Shown here: in pieces, positions 18,246 through 26,835 of the stretch
How positions within the stretch are numbered: the stretch's first letter is position 1
Layout: every line of letters begins with the position of its first letter
Assembly: GCA_030425385.1 (NCBI GenBank)
Contig: JAUIAH010000044.1
Span: 1 to 61,010 of the forward strand
Reading direction: 5' to 3'
DNA length: 61,010 nt
From: Verrucomicrobiia bacterium
GTDB taxonomy: Bacteria; Verrucomicrobiota; Verrucomicrobiia; Verrucomicrobiales; DEV007
Made by a program: the position numbers and the translations under genes
The notes under the pieces: model-generated
The model's input: the letters and a program-made list of their open reading frames with translations, nothing else
What the model was told of the DNA's origin: nothing
Database searches by the model: none

Positions 18246-20030
18246 CTAACGGGAACCAGGCATCCAGCGTTGGCGATCCGAATAGAAGTAGAGCTGGCTG
18301 TTGAGAGGGATCACGTCTTGGAAGGGAAAGTCTTCCGGAAGAAGGCGGCGATCCATGTCGCGGGCCTCCCCTTCCATGATGACCTCACGCCAATCGGCGT
18401 AGGGGCCTTGGGAAATTTCAGTGACCAGTCTGCCATTGATGCTTTCTGGGGAAATGAAGATCCCGGCAAACTTGCGGCCCATGCCTTCGACGTAGTCATT
18501 GAGGCGACGGAACTGTTCTTGGTCCTTGGGGAGCCAGACGGCGGAACGATCGGCATACCAAGCGACTGCCCAAGGAATATCGCTAAGGATCAGTTCTTGC
18601 TCCGTCGTCCACTCATTCAGATAGGCGATGTGCGGAGGATAGTACGGAGGCCAAACAGCTCGTTGCATGGCTTGCGCACCCAGACCCGCCTTGAGATTCT
18701 TGGGCATGGGAAGGATCAAGGGAATCGCGCTGATGATAGCAACGATGATCAGGTGCCCTTGCGTGACGAGAGGATGATTGGTTTCAAAGCCAATGCGGTT
18801 CCACACCACGGTGAGGAATGCGAGACCGTAGGCAGCCATGATAGGTGCAAAGAGAATGTGCAACTGATTCGGATCCAGATGCCCATCAGGAAGGCCGTAG
18901 ATCGTCATCCCAATCACGCCGAAGACCCACATGGACAGGATGCACCAGCGGAAATGGGCAATTTCAGGGCGCTTGAAGGGATGCAGGAGGCTCAGGAAGA
19001 AGAGAGGCGCCACGAGGATGGAACCAAGGAATTTATAGAGGTCTTCCAACTGGAGGAGGGAATTGACCAAGAGCTTGGAGAACAGTCCCCGGGTATCGAA
19101 GACCTGTTGCTCGGGGTCGTAATTTCGGAAGATTGAGGAAGCATCACCTTCGGCGAGCCCTGTCTGCAGGGAATACAGTCCCGAACCGAGGATATCCCCG
19201 CAGACTTGCAGATTCCGGTATCCCCACGCCAAGACAATCACTGTGAAGATCGTCGCAAGCAGGATCGACATGACCCCCTTGGGTCGGAAATAGAAGGCTG
19301 AGAAGAAGAGCAGGCCAAAGAAGAGCCACATGGTCAGCCAGTGCGTAAGCGCGAGGAGTCCGAAGAATCCCGCAGCCAATGCGACCCAAACAAATGGAGG
19401 CGTTTCTTCTTGTTGGGTCTCGATGGCTTTGAAGAGGAAATAGAGGCCGAAGGAGAAGAGAAAGAGCATCAGCATCTGGGGGAGGCCCGATTGGGCAAAG
19501 TCCCACATGGTGGCTGATAGCAGCACCACGAGGGCACTGATCCCTGCAATCTTGGTATCGAAGATCCTCGCGATGAGCAGGTAAGAGATAAAGATCGCCA
19601 AGAGGAAGAGGAGAACGGAGACACCCGCAATGACTCGATCCAAGAAGTAGACACTGGTGCCAGAATCCGAGGTGTATTCCCATTGATCGCGGAAGAAGCG
19701 AAGCGCTACCGAGTTCAGAAGGGGGTTCAGCGGCGCGTGGAAGACATCCGTGAATGCCGTGGGTGGCATGAGGCCGTCGAGCTCGGAATCCACACGGTGC
19801 TTGTTGACCTGATACACCGACAAGGGCCGGAGAAATTTCGTATTGAAGACCTGATGCTTGGCAATCTCGCGCGAGATCTGTGCCTGATCGATCCCACGGG
19901 AAGACGTCAGACCATCGAAATTAAAGAACAGGTGATACACGCCAAGTCCCAGGAGAAGGAGGAGAAAGAGCACGCGGCGGATGATCATGCCCGAATCGAG
20001 CTCACCGTCTTGAGAGAAGAATTCTGCCAT
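18246..20030 (-). CDS. Polytopic membrane protein, GT-C (ArnT/PMT)-like
   Basis: A 594-aa protein with about eleven membrane segments and a C-terminal soluble domain of roughly 120 aa. After the first helix comes a periplasmic loop, GIDQAQISREIAKHQ, in the place where GT39/GT83 enzymes carry an acidic catalytic motif. The tail (ILSDIPWAVAWYADRSAVWLP) is typical of verrucomicrobial and planctomycetal membrane glycosyltransferase-like proteins that sense or bind sugars. It would use polyprenyl-phosphate sugars at the periplasmic face. The exact reaction is unknown. It ends 66 nt before xseB and may be co-transcribed with it. Confidence 0.6.
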   Translation of the reverse strand: MAEFFSQDGELDSGMIIRRVLFLLLLLGLGVYHLFFNFDGLTSSRGIDQAQISREIAKHQVFNTKFLRPLSVYQVNKHRVDSELDGLMPPTAFTDVFHAPLNPLLNSVALRFFRDQWEYTSDSGTSVYFLDRVIAGVSVLLFLLAIFISYLLIARIFDTKIAGISALVVLLSATMWDFAQSGLPQMLMLFLFSFGLYFLFKAIETQQEETPPFVWVALAAGFFGLLALTHWLTMWLFFGLLFFSAFYFRPKGVMSILLATIFTVIVLAWGYRNLQVCGDILGSGLYSLQTGLAEGDASSIFRNYDPEQQVFDTRGLFSKLLVNSLLQLEDLYKFLGSILVAPLFFLSLLHPFKRPEIAHFRWCILSMWVFGVIGMTIYGLPDGHLDPNQLHILFAPIMAAYGLAFLTVVWNRIGFETNHPLVTQGHLIIVAIISAIPLILPMPKNLKAGLGAQAMQRAVWPPYYPPHIAYLNEWTTEQELILSDIPWAVAWYADRSAVWLPKDQEQFRRLNDYVEGMGRKFAGIFISPESINGRLVTEISQGPYADWREVIMEGEARDMDRRLLPEDFPFQDVIPLNSQLYFYSDRQRWMPGSR

Positions 20031-20099
20031 TGTGTTAAGGTATAAGGGAAAGTTGGCGCAAAGGGTGTGCGAGGTTGGACCGTCTAGGCGAGGGCTTGC

Positions 20100-21479
20100 T
20101 CAATCTGCGGAATCGTCGAGTTTGCGATGCAAGGTTCTCCGGCTGATTCCTAGGAGCTTGGCGGCTTGGGTAATGTTGTTTCCAGTTTTCTCAAGTGCGA
20201 GACCGATGAAACGCTTTTCCATCCTATGTAGGTTGAAATCATCTTGGGGCGCAAGCGCAATTTGGGAGAGGGAACCGGAGCCATTGCCTGAACCGTCTGG
20301 TTTGTAGGCGAGTCGAATTTCTGGAGGCAAATGCCGGGGCGTGATCTTGGGGCCGTTGCACATCACCACGCCGTGCTCGATCGCCGAGCGCAGTTCGCGC
20401 ACATTGCCTGGCCAGTCATAACTGATCAGGGCTTGGAGGGCCTCCCCGCTCAGCTCTCTGACGGGTTTGCCGTTCTCTTCGGCGTAGTCTTCGACAAACT
20501 TCTGACTCAATGGGAGAATATCATCTTTACGATCGCGCAGAGGAGGCATCGTGATCTTGATCGTCTTGAGCCGGTAATACAGGTCCTCGCGGAAATCACC
20601 TTCGGCGGCCAATTTCTCCAACTGCTTGTTCGTGGCGGCGATGACGCGGACATCGACGTTGATATCCTGATTGCCCCCCACTCGTTGGATGGTGCGCTCG
20701 CCGAGCACGCGGAGCAATTTCACCTGGGTCGACGCGTCAATTTCCCCGATCTCATCAAGGAAGAGCGTCCCACCATTGGCGGCTTCGAAACGGCCGATGC
20801 GCTGTTTGTCCGCTCCGGTGAACGCCCCCTTCTCATGGCCAAAGAGTTCACTCTCAAGCAGTTGCGGAGAAAGCCCGGCACAGTGGACGATAGTCAGCGC
20901 TGCCTTGGGGCGGCCACTGAGATTGTGGATCGCATGGGCAACCAGTTCTTTGCCAGTCCCATGTTCGCCCTCGATGAGCACGGTCGCTTTCGAAGGAGCA
21001 ATCTGCTGCACGGTTTCGAAGACAGCCTCCATGGCCGCCGATTTCCCGATGATGTTATCGATCTGATAGGTCTTCTCGACCTGCTGCTTGAGGGCCGAAT
21101 TCTCCCGCTCCACGTCCCGGCTGCGCAGGGCGCGCTTGATGACCATTTCCAGCTCATCAATGTTGAGCGGTTTCGTCACGAAATGGTAGGCCCCGCGTTT
21201 CATCGCCTCCACCGCCACATTCACCGATCCATAAGCCGTCATCATGATGGCAATCGGTGCCTGTGGAAGCGCGAGGGCATGATCGATCAGGTCCATGCCA
21301 TTCTCCGATCCCAAACGGAGATCCGTCACCATGAGATCGATATTCTCTGACTTGAGGACTTCCTTGGCGCCGGCAATGTCCGCGGCGACGTAGACATCAA
21401 ACTCATCTTCCAGAGAGAGGCGAAGTCCGTCCCGGGTATGCTTCTCATCGTCGACGATCAGGAGGGTTCCGAGGTCCAT
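20100..21479 (-). CDS. Sigma-54-dependent response regulator (NtrC family)
   Basis: A 459-aa protein with receiver, AAA+ and Fis-type HTH domains. The receiver has the phospho-acceptor Asp53 in VTDLRLG and an acidic pocket LIVDDE. The AAA+ part carries Walker A EGEHGTGKE, the sigma-54 contact loop GAFTGAD, Walker B GGTLFLDEIGE and a sensor region DLYYRLKTI. The C-terminal helix pair NNITQAAKLLGISRRTLHRKL binds enhancers. It would activate RpoN promoters after phosphorylation. No histidine kinase or rpoN lies nearby, so this is an orphan regulator here. I found no convincing -24/-12 site in the intergenic gaps. Confidence 0.93.
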   Translation of the reverse strand: MDLGTLLIVDDEKHTRDGLRLSLEDEFDVYVAADIAGAKEVLKSENIDLMVTDLRLGSENGMDLIDHALALPQAPIAIMMTAYGSVNVAVEAMKRGAYHFVTKPLNIDELEMVIKRALRSRDVERENSALKQQVEKTYQIDNIIGKSAAMEAVFETVQQIAPSKATVLIEGEHGTGKELVAHAIHNLSGRPKAALTIVHCAGLSPQLLESELFGHEKGAFTGADKQRIGRFEAANGGTLFLDEIGEIDASTQVKLLRVLGERTIQRVGGNQDINVDVRVIAATNKQLEKLAAEGDFREDLYYRLKTIKITMPPLRDRKDDILPLSQKFVEDYAEENGKPVRELSGEALQALISYDWPGNVRELRSAIEHGVVMCNGPKITPRHLPPEIRLAYKPDGSGNGSGSLSQIALAPQDDFNLHRMEKRFIGLALEKTGNNITQAAKLLGISRRTLHRKLDDSAD

Positions 21480-21509
21480 GGTGCGTCTTAGCTCAAGAAC
21501 CTCTCGGGA

Positions 21510-22925
21510 TCACGCCCTTTTGAGAGAACGCGCCTGTGGATCAATCACCACGGGTTGCGCGATCCAGGGAGGCTGATCCTCGGAATGATGACAGCTGATC
21601 ACAAAGGTGGTCTGACCGTGAGCCGCCAGGGGTGCCAGCTGCGCGAAGAGTTGCTCCCGTGCGTGGGCATCCAGGCCATCAAACGGCTCATCGAGCAAGG
21701 CAATGGGTGGACAGGAAACCAAGGCGCGCGCCAGCAGAACCCGGCGTGCCTGCCCGTAGGAAAGTGTGCAGAAGCGACGTCCAAGGAAATGAGAGACACC
21801 AAACCGCTCCGCAACGGCACGGACCTGACGACGCTCCCCTTCCGTGACTGGATTAAACAAATCGATGGTTCCATGAAGCCCTGACAGGATGATATCCTCC
21901 ACTTCTTGATTGGGCCGGAACCACGCGTGCATGTCTGGTTGGAAATACCCCACTCGCTTCCGCAAGTCGGGCACGATCATATCAGGATCTTCCAGATGAA
22001 CGACCGTCCCCCCTACCGCGAGATGCAATTCTCCCCAGAGCAAGCGGAGGAAGGAACTTTTCCCAGATCCATTCGGACCTAACACAACGGTGTGTTGACC
22101 GCGCAGCAGTCGCCAATCGAGCGCACGCAAGAGACACTGGCCCTCAAGAAAGAAGTCACCCCGCACCGCGATGAGTGTTTCTGGCAGGGCATCGTCCGCT
22201 AAGAGCGCCTGGGGAACCACGGGCTCAGCCACATGGGAAATTGGTGCCAAGTCGAACGTCTTCCACCCCTCCGTGGCGGCACCTGGTCGGTGGGTTGTCA
22301 GCACGAGGGCTTTCCCCTCGGTAGCAAGCAGTTCTAACGTTTCCCAAAGCTGCCCCCTCGCCATTTCGTCGAGCCCTTCAGCAAATTCATCTAACAGCAG
22401 CACATCAGGATCCTTGGCCAGAGCACGCGCGATGAGCGTGCGGCGTCGTTCACCCTGCGACAGTTCTAGGAATGGGCGCGACCAGAGTTTGCCAATCCCC
22501 AAGCGCTCCATGATCTCTGACAGACGCGCCATCTCTTCGGGGCGCGGCCGCGAATGGAGAAGATCGGTATCGAGAAAGCCAGTGGCCACCACTTCAGCCG
22601 CAGTGAGATCCCAATCTTGATGCAGGTAGCGATTCTGTCGCATCGGATCCAAACGCGCCACGTGATCCTTGGCCACCATCGGGCTCCAGGTGGATTCATT
22701 GGCGAAATGATAGATGCGGCGCTGATGCTGACCAGGCGCAGGCCAAAGATCTCCCGCCAGAAGGCTGAGCAGGGTGGACTTACCAGCGCCATTGGGACCG
22801 CGGACCCACCAGCGATCCCCTGGCGCGATGGACCATTCGCCGATCTCAGCGACAGGATGCCCTCCCTGCACGAGGGTGAGCGGGCGGAGAGTGATCCATG
22901 GCGAACGAACTTCCGACACTAACAA
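21510..22925 (-). CDS. Double-domain ABC ATPase (ModF/PhrA-like)
   Basis: A 471-aa protein with two complete nucleotide-binding domains and no membrane part. The first has Walker A GPNGAGKST and signature/Walker B LSQGERRRTLIARALAKDPDVLLLDE. The second has GPNGSGKSS and LSYGQARRVLLARALVSCPPIALLDE. WFRPNQEVEDIILSG in the second half matches the ModF/PhrA pattern. ModF-type proteins are of uncertain role, sometimes linked to molybdate use or repair, and do not form importers by themselves. The start is TTG at 22925, or GTG at 22919. It is divergent from the DUF3127 gene across a gap of about 135 bp. Confidence 0.85.
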   Translation of the reverse strand: MLVSEVRSPWITLRPLTLVQGGHPVAEIGEWSIAPGDRWWVRGPNGAGKSTLLSLLAGDLWPAPGQHQRRIYHFANESTWSPMVAKDHVARLDPMRQNRYLHQDWDLTAAEVVATGFLDTDLLHSRPRPEEMARLSEIMERLGIGKLWSRPFLELSQGERRRTLIARALAKDPDVLLLDEFAEGLDEMARGQLWETLELLATEGKALVLTTHRPGAATEGWKTFDLAPISHVAEPVVPQALLADDALPETLIAVRGDFFLEGQCLLRALDWRLLRGQHTVVLGPNGSGKSSFLRLLWGELHLAVGGTVVHLEDPDMIVPDLRKRVGYFQPDMHAWFRPNQEVEDIILSGLHGTIDLFNPVTEGERRQVRAVAERFGVSHFLGRRFCTLSYGQARRVLLARALVSCPPIALLDEPFDGLDAHAREQLFAQLAPLAAHGQTTFVISCHHSEDQPPWIAQPVVIDPQARSLKRA

Positions 22926-23060
22926 CGGAACGGGTGAGATGACATGGAGTCAGAGTGTGCAAGCGGGCGGACACTTGTCGAGCGACGATTGTCCCCACGA
23001 AATCCCCCATTCCGAGTCTCAACGATTGACGAACGAGCCGGAAACCTCTATGGCTCCAGC

Positions 23061-23423
23061 ATGTATCAGCTCGAAGGCACTATCAAACTCATCAACGACA
23101 TCCAAACGTTTCAGAGCGGCTTTCAGAAACGGGAGTTCGTCGTATCGACGGACGAACAGTACCCTCAGGATGTGAAATTTGAATGTGTGAAGGACAAATG
23201 TGCTCTCTTAGACAATGTCAGTCCAGGCCAACGGGTCTCGGTCAGCTTCCGGATCCGGGGGAACGAGTATCAGGGGCGCTATTATGTGAACCTGCAATCC
23301 TTCAAGGTCGATGCTGTCGGCGGTGGAGGTGGAGGCGGCGGCGCCTCGGAGGCCCCCGAAGGCTATGCTTCGGGTGATGGCGTGGAGGACGACCCTTTTG
23401 CCAACGAAAGCAGCCCCTTCTAG
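23061..23423 (+). CDS. DUF3127 domain protein (OB-fold-like)
   Basis: 120 aa. The first 90 residues (YQLEGTIKLINDIQTFQSGFQKREFVVSTDEQYPQDVKFE, then VSVSFRIRGNEYQGRYYVNLQSFKV) match the DUF3127 family, a small OB-like domain found mainly in Bacteroidota and Verrucomicrobiota and often suspected of single-stranded nucleic-acid binding. The tail is a glycine run and acidic residues ending DPFANESSPF, strongly reminiscent of the acidic C-terminal tip of SSB proteins, although the function is unproven. ATG at 23061 is the family start; an upstream in-frame ATG at 22944 adds unrelated residues. Confidence 0.85.
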   Translation: MYQLEGTIKLINDIQTFQSGFQKREFVVSTDEQYPQDVKFECVKDKCALLDNVSPGQRVSVSFRIRGNEYQGRYYVNLQSFKVDAVGGGGGGGGASEAPEGYASGDGVEDDPFANESSPF

Positions 23424-23441
23424 GCTCAGCAGGGCTCTTTG

Positions 23442-24020
23442 TTAGTCAAAGCAAGTGACATTGTCCGTCACCGTATCGAAGTCGCGGTCGGGCCCGGCGG
23501 ATTCGACAAAGATCGCACGCCCAGTCATCTCCGTGCCGAAGCGTTGGGCGTAGGAACCTGGTAGAGCAACAACATCTTCCCCCGATACATCGAGGTGCAC
23601 TTGATAGGGCGTGCCCCAGGGATCATTGTAGCAGTTGAGCTGCACGACGAAGCCTGCGCCACGGGGATTGTTGTGCACTTTGCTCGTCTCGAAATAGCGC
23701 GTGCCCGCACGATTGAATTCCGAGCGCTTGCCCATGAGCGTCGAAAGGAAAGCCCCTTCCATCCGTTGGGGACCGTCCCAAGCACGAGGGAAGCGATGTT
23801 CCAAAGCATAGTAATTGTCGAGGCTATGCTCGATCGCCAGGCAATCCGTATGGGCCTGCGTGCGCATGGCGGTGCGCTTGACAGCCAAGCCGACGGAAAG
23901 ACCCGCCGTCGATAGGATAGCGATGATGCTGATCACCACGAGCAGCTCGATGAGGGAAAAGGCATGAATGCCCCGGGATGAGGAATTGCAGTTTGTCATC
24001 ATATAAGAAGCTAATTTCAT
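23442..24020 (-). CDS. Type IV pilin-like / type II pseudopilin (prepilin N-terminal motif)
   Basis: A 192-aa protein. A short leader is followed by the prepilin peptidase site and hydrophobic helix HAFSLIELLVVISIIAIL, with Glu at +5 and Ala instead of the usual Gly at -1. The C-terminal globular part (YALEHRFPRAWDGP, YNDPWGTPYQVHLD, VESAGPDRDFDT) matches the GspG/H-like pseudopilins abundant in PVC bacteria, including a calcium-loop-like DPWGxPY. It would be processed by a PilD-type peptidase and assembled into a pseudopilus or displayed at the surface. ATG at 24020, 24002 or 23999 are all possible. No secretion-system genes are adjacent. Confidence 0.85.
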   Translation of the reverse strand: MKLASYMMTNCNSSSRGIHAFSLIELLVVISIIAILSTAGLSVGLAVKRTAMRTQAHTDCLAIEHSLDNYYALEHRFPRAWDGPQRMEGAFLSTLMGKRSEFNRAGTRYFETSKVHNNPRGAGFVVQLNCYNDPWGTPYQVHLDVSGEDVVALPGSYAQRFGTEMTGRAIFVESAGPDRDFDTVTDNVTCFD

Positions 24021-24048
24021 AGCGAATCTACGCTATTTGATAGCGCTA
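24020..24048. promoter_or_regulatory. Cluster of TAGCG dyads upstream of the pseudopilin gene
   Basis: TAGCG-AATCTA-CGCTA (24020-24035) forms one inverted repeat, and the perfect palindrome TAGCGCTA follows at 24041-24048. Three half-sites within 30 bp directly upstream of the minus-strand start suggest an operator or an mRNA hairpin. This is pattern recognition only. Confidence 0.3.
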
Positions 24049-24070
24049 GACAAGAAGAATAGTTGGAAAT

Positions 24071-26824
24071 TCAACCTTGCTCCGAATCGCCCAGCGCGAT
24101 GGCCACTTCGAGATCCTTCCGCAGGACAGCCAGTTTCGCCTCGTCCTCGATCTGCTTCCCCTGCCCATCCTTCACAAAGATGCTATCGATCGCCGCCCCT
24201 TTCTCCGTCATGATGCGAGACTGCGTGATCTCGAATCCGTGCCGTGCAATGACAGAGAAACAATCGTAAAGGAGCCCTAGCCGATCTAACGCTTGCACCT
24301 CGACCACGGTTGCCTCCGGCGTGAGCCCATTGTTGATGAAGACTCGCTGCGGAAAGAACTGAGACTCCGCCACATCAATTGGATTCTTCCGGCGCACCTC
24401 GGCGATGAGCTCGGAGAAATCACTCACCCTCCCCTGGAATGAGTCATCCATGAGCCGCTTCACCCCTTTCCGAATGCTCGTGTTTGTCGCCGCCTCAAGG
24501 TTGAGGGTGCACACGCGAAAGATGTCGAGCACCACTCCATCCGTGCGCACAAAGAAGTCCGCACTGAGGATGTTGAGTTCATTGGCAGAGAGCACTCCCG
24601 TGATGCGAGTGAGCAGCTTTGATCGATTGTGCGAACACACAATAAACTGGCTGTAGTTCGCCTCGGGATGATCGATCCAGCGGAAGACGGGATGATCCAG
24701 CTTGGTGCTCGGATCCAAATCATCCGTCTGGCGAAACTTGCGCACTAACCGAATATCACGAGCCGTATTATGCGCCGAGCGAAAGTGAAAGTAGCGCTCT
24801 GGCATTCCGGCGAAATGCTCGTCGACTTCATGATCATAGGTCTTGTCGAGGTGTTGCACCACCTCTCGACGGAAGTCGCCTGGTGAGAACTCCAGTGACC
24901 CATGATCTTTCCAGTAGGCGAGCGTCGCGCGGTAGAGTTGCTTCATCAGCATCTCTTTCCAATCCGACCACGCCTCTTCATTCGTCCCTTTCGAGTCCGC
25001 ATAGGTGAAGAGAAGCAGCAGGTCGAGATGGCGCTTGTCTTTCATCTTCTCCGCAAACTGGATCACCGTATCAGGATCATCGATCGGCATCGTGGTCGCC
25101 GTTTTCCAGAAGGTCAGGTGATGATCCACTAGGAACAACATCAGATCCCGTCGCCGACCCTTGATCTGCAAACGACGACACACGCGGACCGCCATCACCG
25201 TGCTGGCATCACTGTGATAACGGACATTCTCGGCGCGCCCAGTATCGTGCAGAATGAAGGCGAGATAGAGCACCGCAGGATCTTCCACGGCATGAAAGAG
25301 ATCGCGAAAGAAGACGGTCTTCGGGTCCTGACTATCCGCCAACTGATCCAACTTACGGATGCACAAAAGCGTGTGATGATCCGCGGTATAACGATGAAAG
25401 AACTCATGCTGCACGAGGCAATCCAAGGCACCGAACTCCGGCAAATATTGACCTAACAAGCCCACCCGATGCATGTCTTTCAGAATGCGAGCCACATTTC
25501 CCCGACGCGAAAGGATGGCTTCAAAGATCGTCCGCACTTTCTTATTGTAGCGAAACTCCTTATCCACCAAGCCCAGATTCGCGCGGATCAGATCCATGAT
25601 CTGCGGGCTCATGCGGAGATGCCGTAGTTGGAGATGCTGAAAGACTCGCATGAGGCGGTGCGGCGCATCTTCGAAAAGATCGTCGTCCTGAGGATAGAGA
25701 CGCCCATTCCAACTGTAGAATCTCCCAAACGTCTCCCGCTTCTTCCGTCGGCGCGCCAGCAGGCTGATGACCCCACCCTCGTCCTCTTCCTCGCGAGCCA
25801 AATGCAACTTTTCTAACAATTTCCACGTGCAGCGGTAGAGCTCGCGCGTGGCGTGATAGTAGTCACGCATGAACGCCTCAATGCGATGGAGGATGTTGCG
25901 GCTAGGATACTTGAAATTCGTCGCAACCACTCCCTGCTGCTGCAATGTTAGGATGTCATTACTGCGTCCAGCCTGATAGTGCAGCTCATTGCGCACCCGA
26001 TGGAGGAAATCATAAGCGTGATTGATCTCAGTCAACTCAGCCTTTGTCAGAACGCGATTCTTCACCAACGACTGGAGGTCCGCATTACCGTAGTGGACGC
26101 GGGCAATCCAGATGAGATTATGGTAGTCTCGCAATCCACCGCACCCATTCTTCACATTCGGCTCTTGCACAAACACCGTGTGATACTGATCGCGCCGCTC
26201 GCGCATGTCTCGACGCCGCGCCTTCAGAAAGTCATTCTCCTGCCCATCGAGACAACGGCGCTGGAACTCGCACTCCAAGCGCTCGAAAAGCGCCTGATCA
26301 CCCGTGATCAATCTTGCTTCTAACAAAGACGCTTTCGTCCTCAAGTCACGATTGGCTTCTTGGATGGTCTGACTCACAGAACGGACAGCATGTCCCACCT
26401 TGAATCCCGTGTCCCAGAGCATGTAGAGGATCATTTCAATGACCTCTTGCGCTTCGGCACTCGGCTGTCGCTTGGACGGGTAAAGAAACTGCAAATCCAC
26501 GTCCGAATAGGGATTGAGCAATTGCCGACCATAGCCGCCCGTCGCGATCAAGGTGACGGGCGAGTCCTCCCCGTGCAGTCCACACATCGCCAACGCTTGG
26601 GTGACGAGATTCTCTAACACCACATCCAACAAGGCCGATCGATGTCCAGCCAATTCCAGCCCGCCCACACCGGCATGATGTTGGAGCCGGATGCGATGCG
26701 TTTCCACATTCAGGAAACGCTGATAGAGGGAAACCAACTCCTCGCGCGTCTTCGGAGCCTCCTCCGCCTCGGGCTGGAGCCTCTTCCGAGCATGCTCTCG
26801 GACACTAGCAAGGTGGCTGCTCAT
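24071..26824 (-). CDS. glnD: [Protein-PII] uridylyltransferase / uridylyl-removing enzyme
   Basis: A 917-aa protein of normal GlnD length. The N-terminal nucleotidyltransferase has GGYGRQLLNPYSDVDLQFLYP with the G-R and D-x-D metal-binding pair, then the GlnD-specific region KNGCGGLRDYHNLIWIA. The central HD domain is marked by FHRYTADHHTLL and FILHDTGR. Two C-terminal ACT domains (SQFIVCSHNRSKLLTRITGVLSANELNI and VVEVQALDRLGLLYDCFSVIARHG) sense glutamine. It uridylylates and deuridylylates PII proteins to set nitrogen status. PII genes are not in the window. All six TTA Leu codons I located here stand between G and G (see findings). It begins 12 nt after the pgi stop. Confidence 0.96.
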   Translation of the reverse strand: MSSHLASVREHARKRLQPEAEEAPKTREELVSLYQRFLNVETHRIRLQHHAGVGGLELAGHRSALLDVVLENLVTQALAMCGLHGEDSPVTLIATGGYGRQLLNPYSDVDLQFLYPSKRQPSAEAQEVIEMILYMLWDTGFKVGHAVRSVSQTIQEANRDLRTKASLLEARLITGDQALFERLECEFQRRCLDGQENDFLKARRRDMRERRDQYHTVFVQEPNVKNGCGGLRDYHNLIWIARVHYGNADLQSLVKNRVLTKAELTEINHAYDFLHRVRNELHYQAGRSNDILTLQQQGVVATNFKYPSRNILHRIEAFMRDYYHATRELYRCTWKLLEKLHLAREEEDEGGVISLLARRRKKRETFGRFYSWNGRLYPQDDDLFEDAPHRLMRVFQHLQLRHLRMSPQIMDLIRANLGLVDKEFRYNKKVRTIFEAILSRRGNVARILKDMHRVGLLGQYLPEFGALDCLVQHEFFHRYTADHHTLLCIRKLDQLADSQDPKTVFFRDLFHAVEDPAVLYLAFILHDTGRAENVRYHSDASTVMAVRVCRRLQIKGRRRDLMLFLVDHHLTFWKTATTMPIDDPDTVIQFAEKMKDKRHLDLLLLFTYADSKGTNEEAWSDWKEMLMKQLYRATLAYWKDHGSLEFSPGDFRREVVQHLDKTYDHEVDEHFAGMPERYFHFRSAHNTARDIRLVRKFRQTDDLDPSTKLDHPVFRWIDHPEANYSQFIVCSHNRSKLLTRITGVLSANELNILSADFFVRTDGVVLDIFRVCTLNLEAATNTSIRKGVKRLMDDSFQGRVSDFSELIAEVRRKNPIDVAESQFFPQRVFINNGLTPEATVVEVQALDRLGLLYDCFSVIARHGFEITQSRIMTEKGAAIDSIFVKDGQGKQIEDEAKLAVLRKDLEVAIALGDSEQG

Positions 26825-26835
26825 GCAAACACTCC

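Noticed and set aside
20100-21479. Sigma-54 promoters for the NtrC-type regulator
   Set aside because: TGGCAC-like matches (for example near 38628 and 48961) lie inside coding sequence and lack the GC pair at -12.
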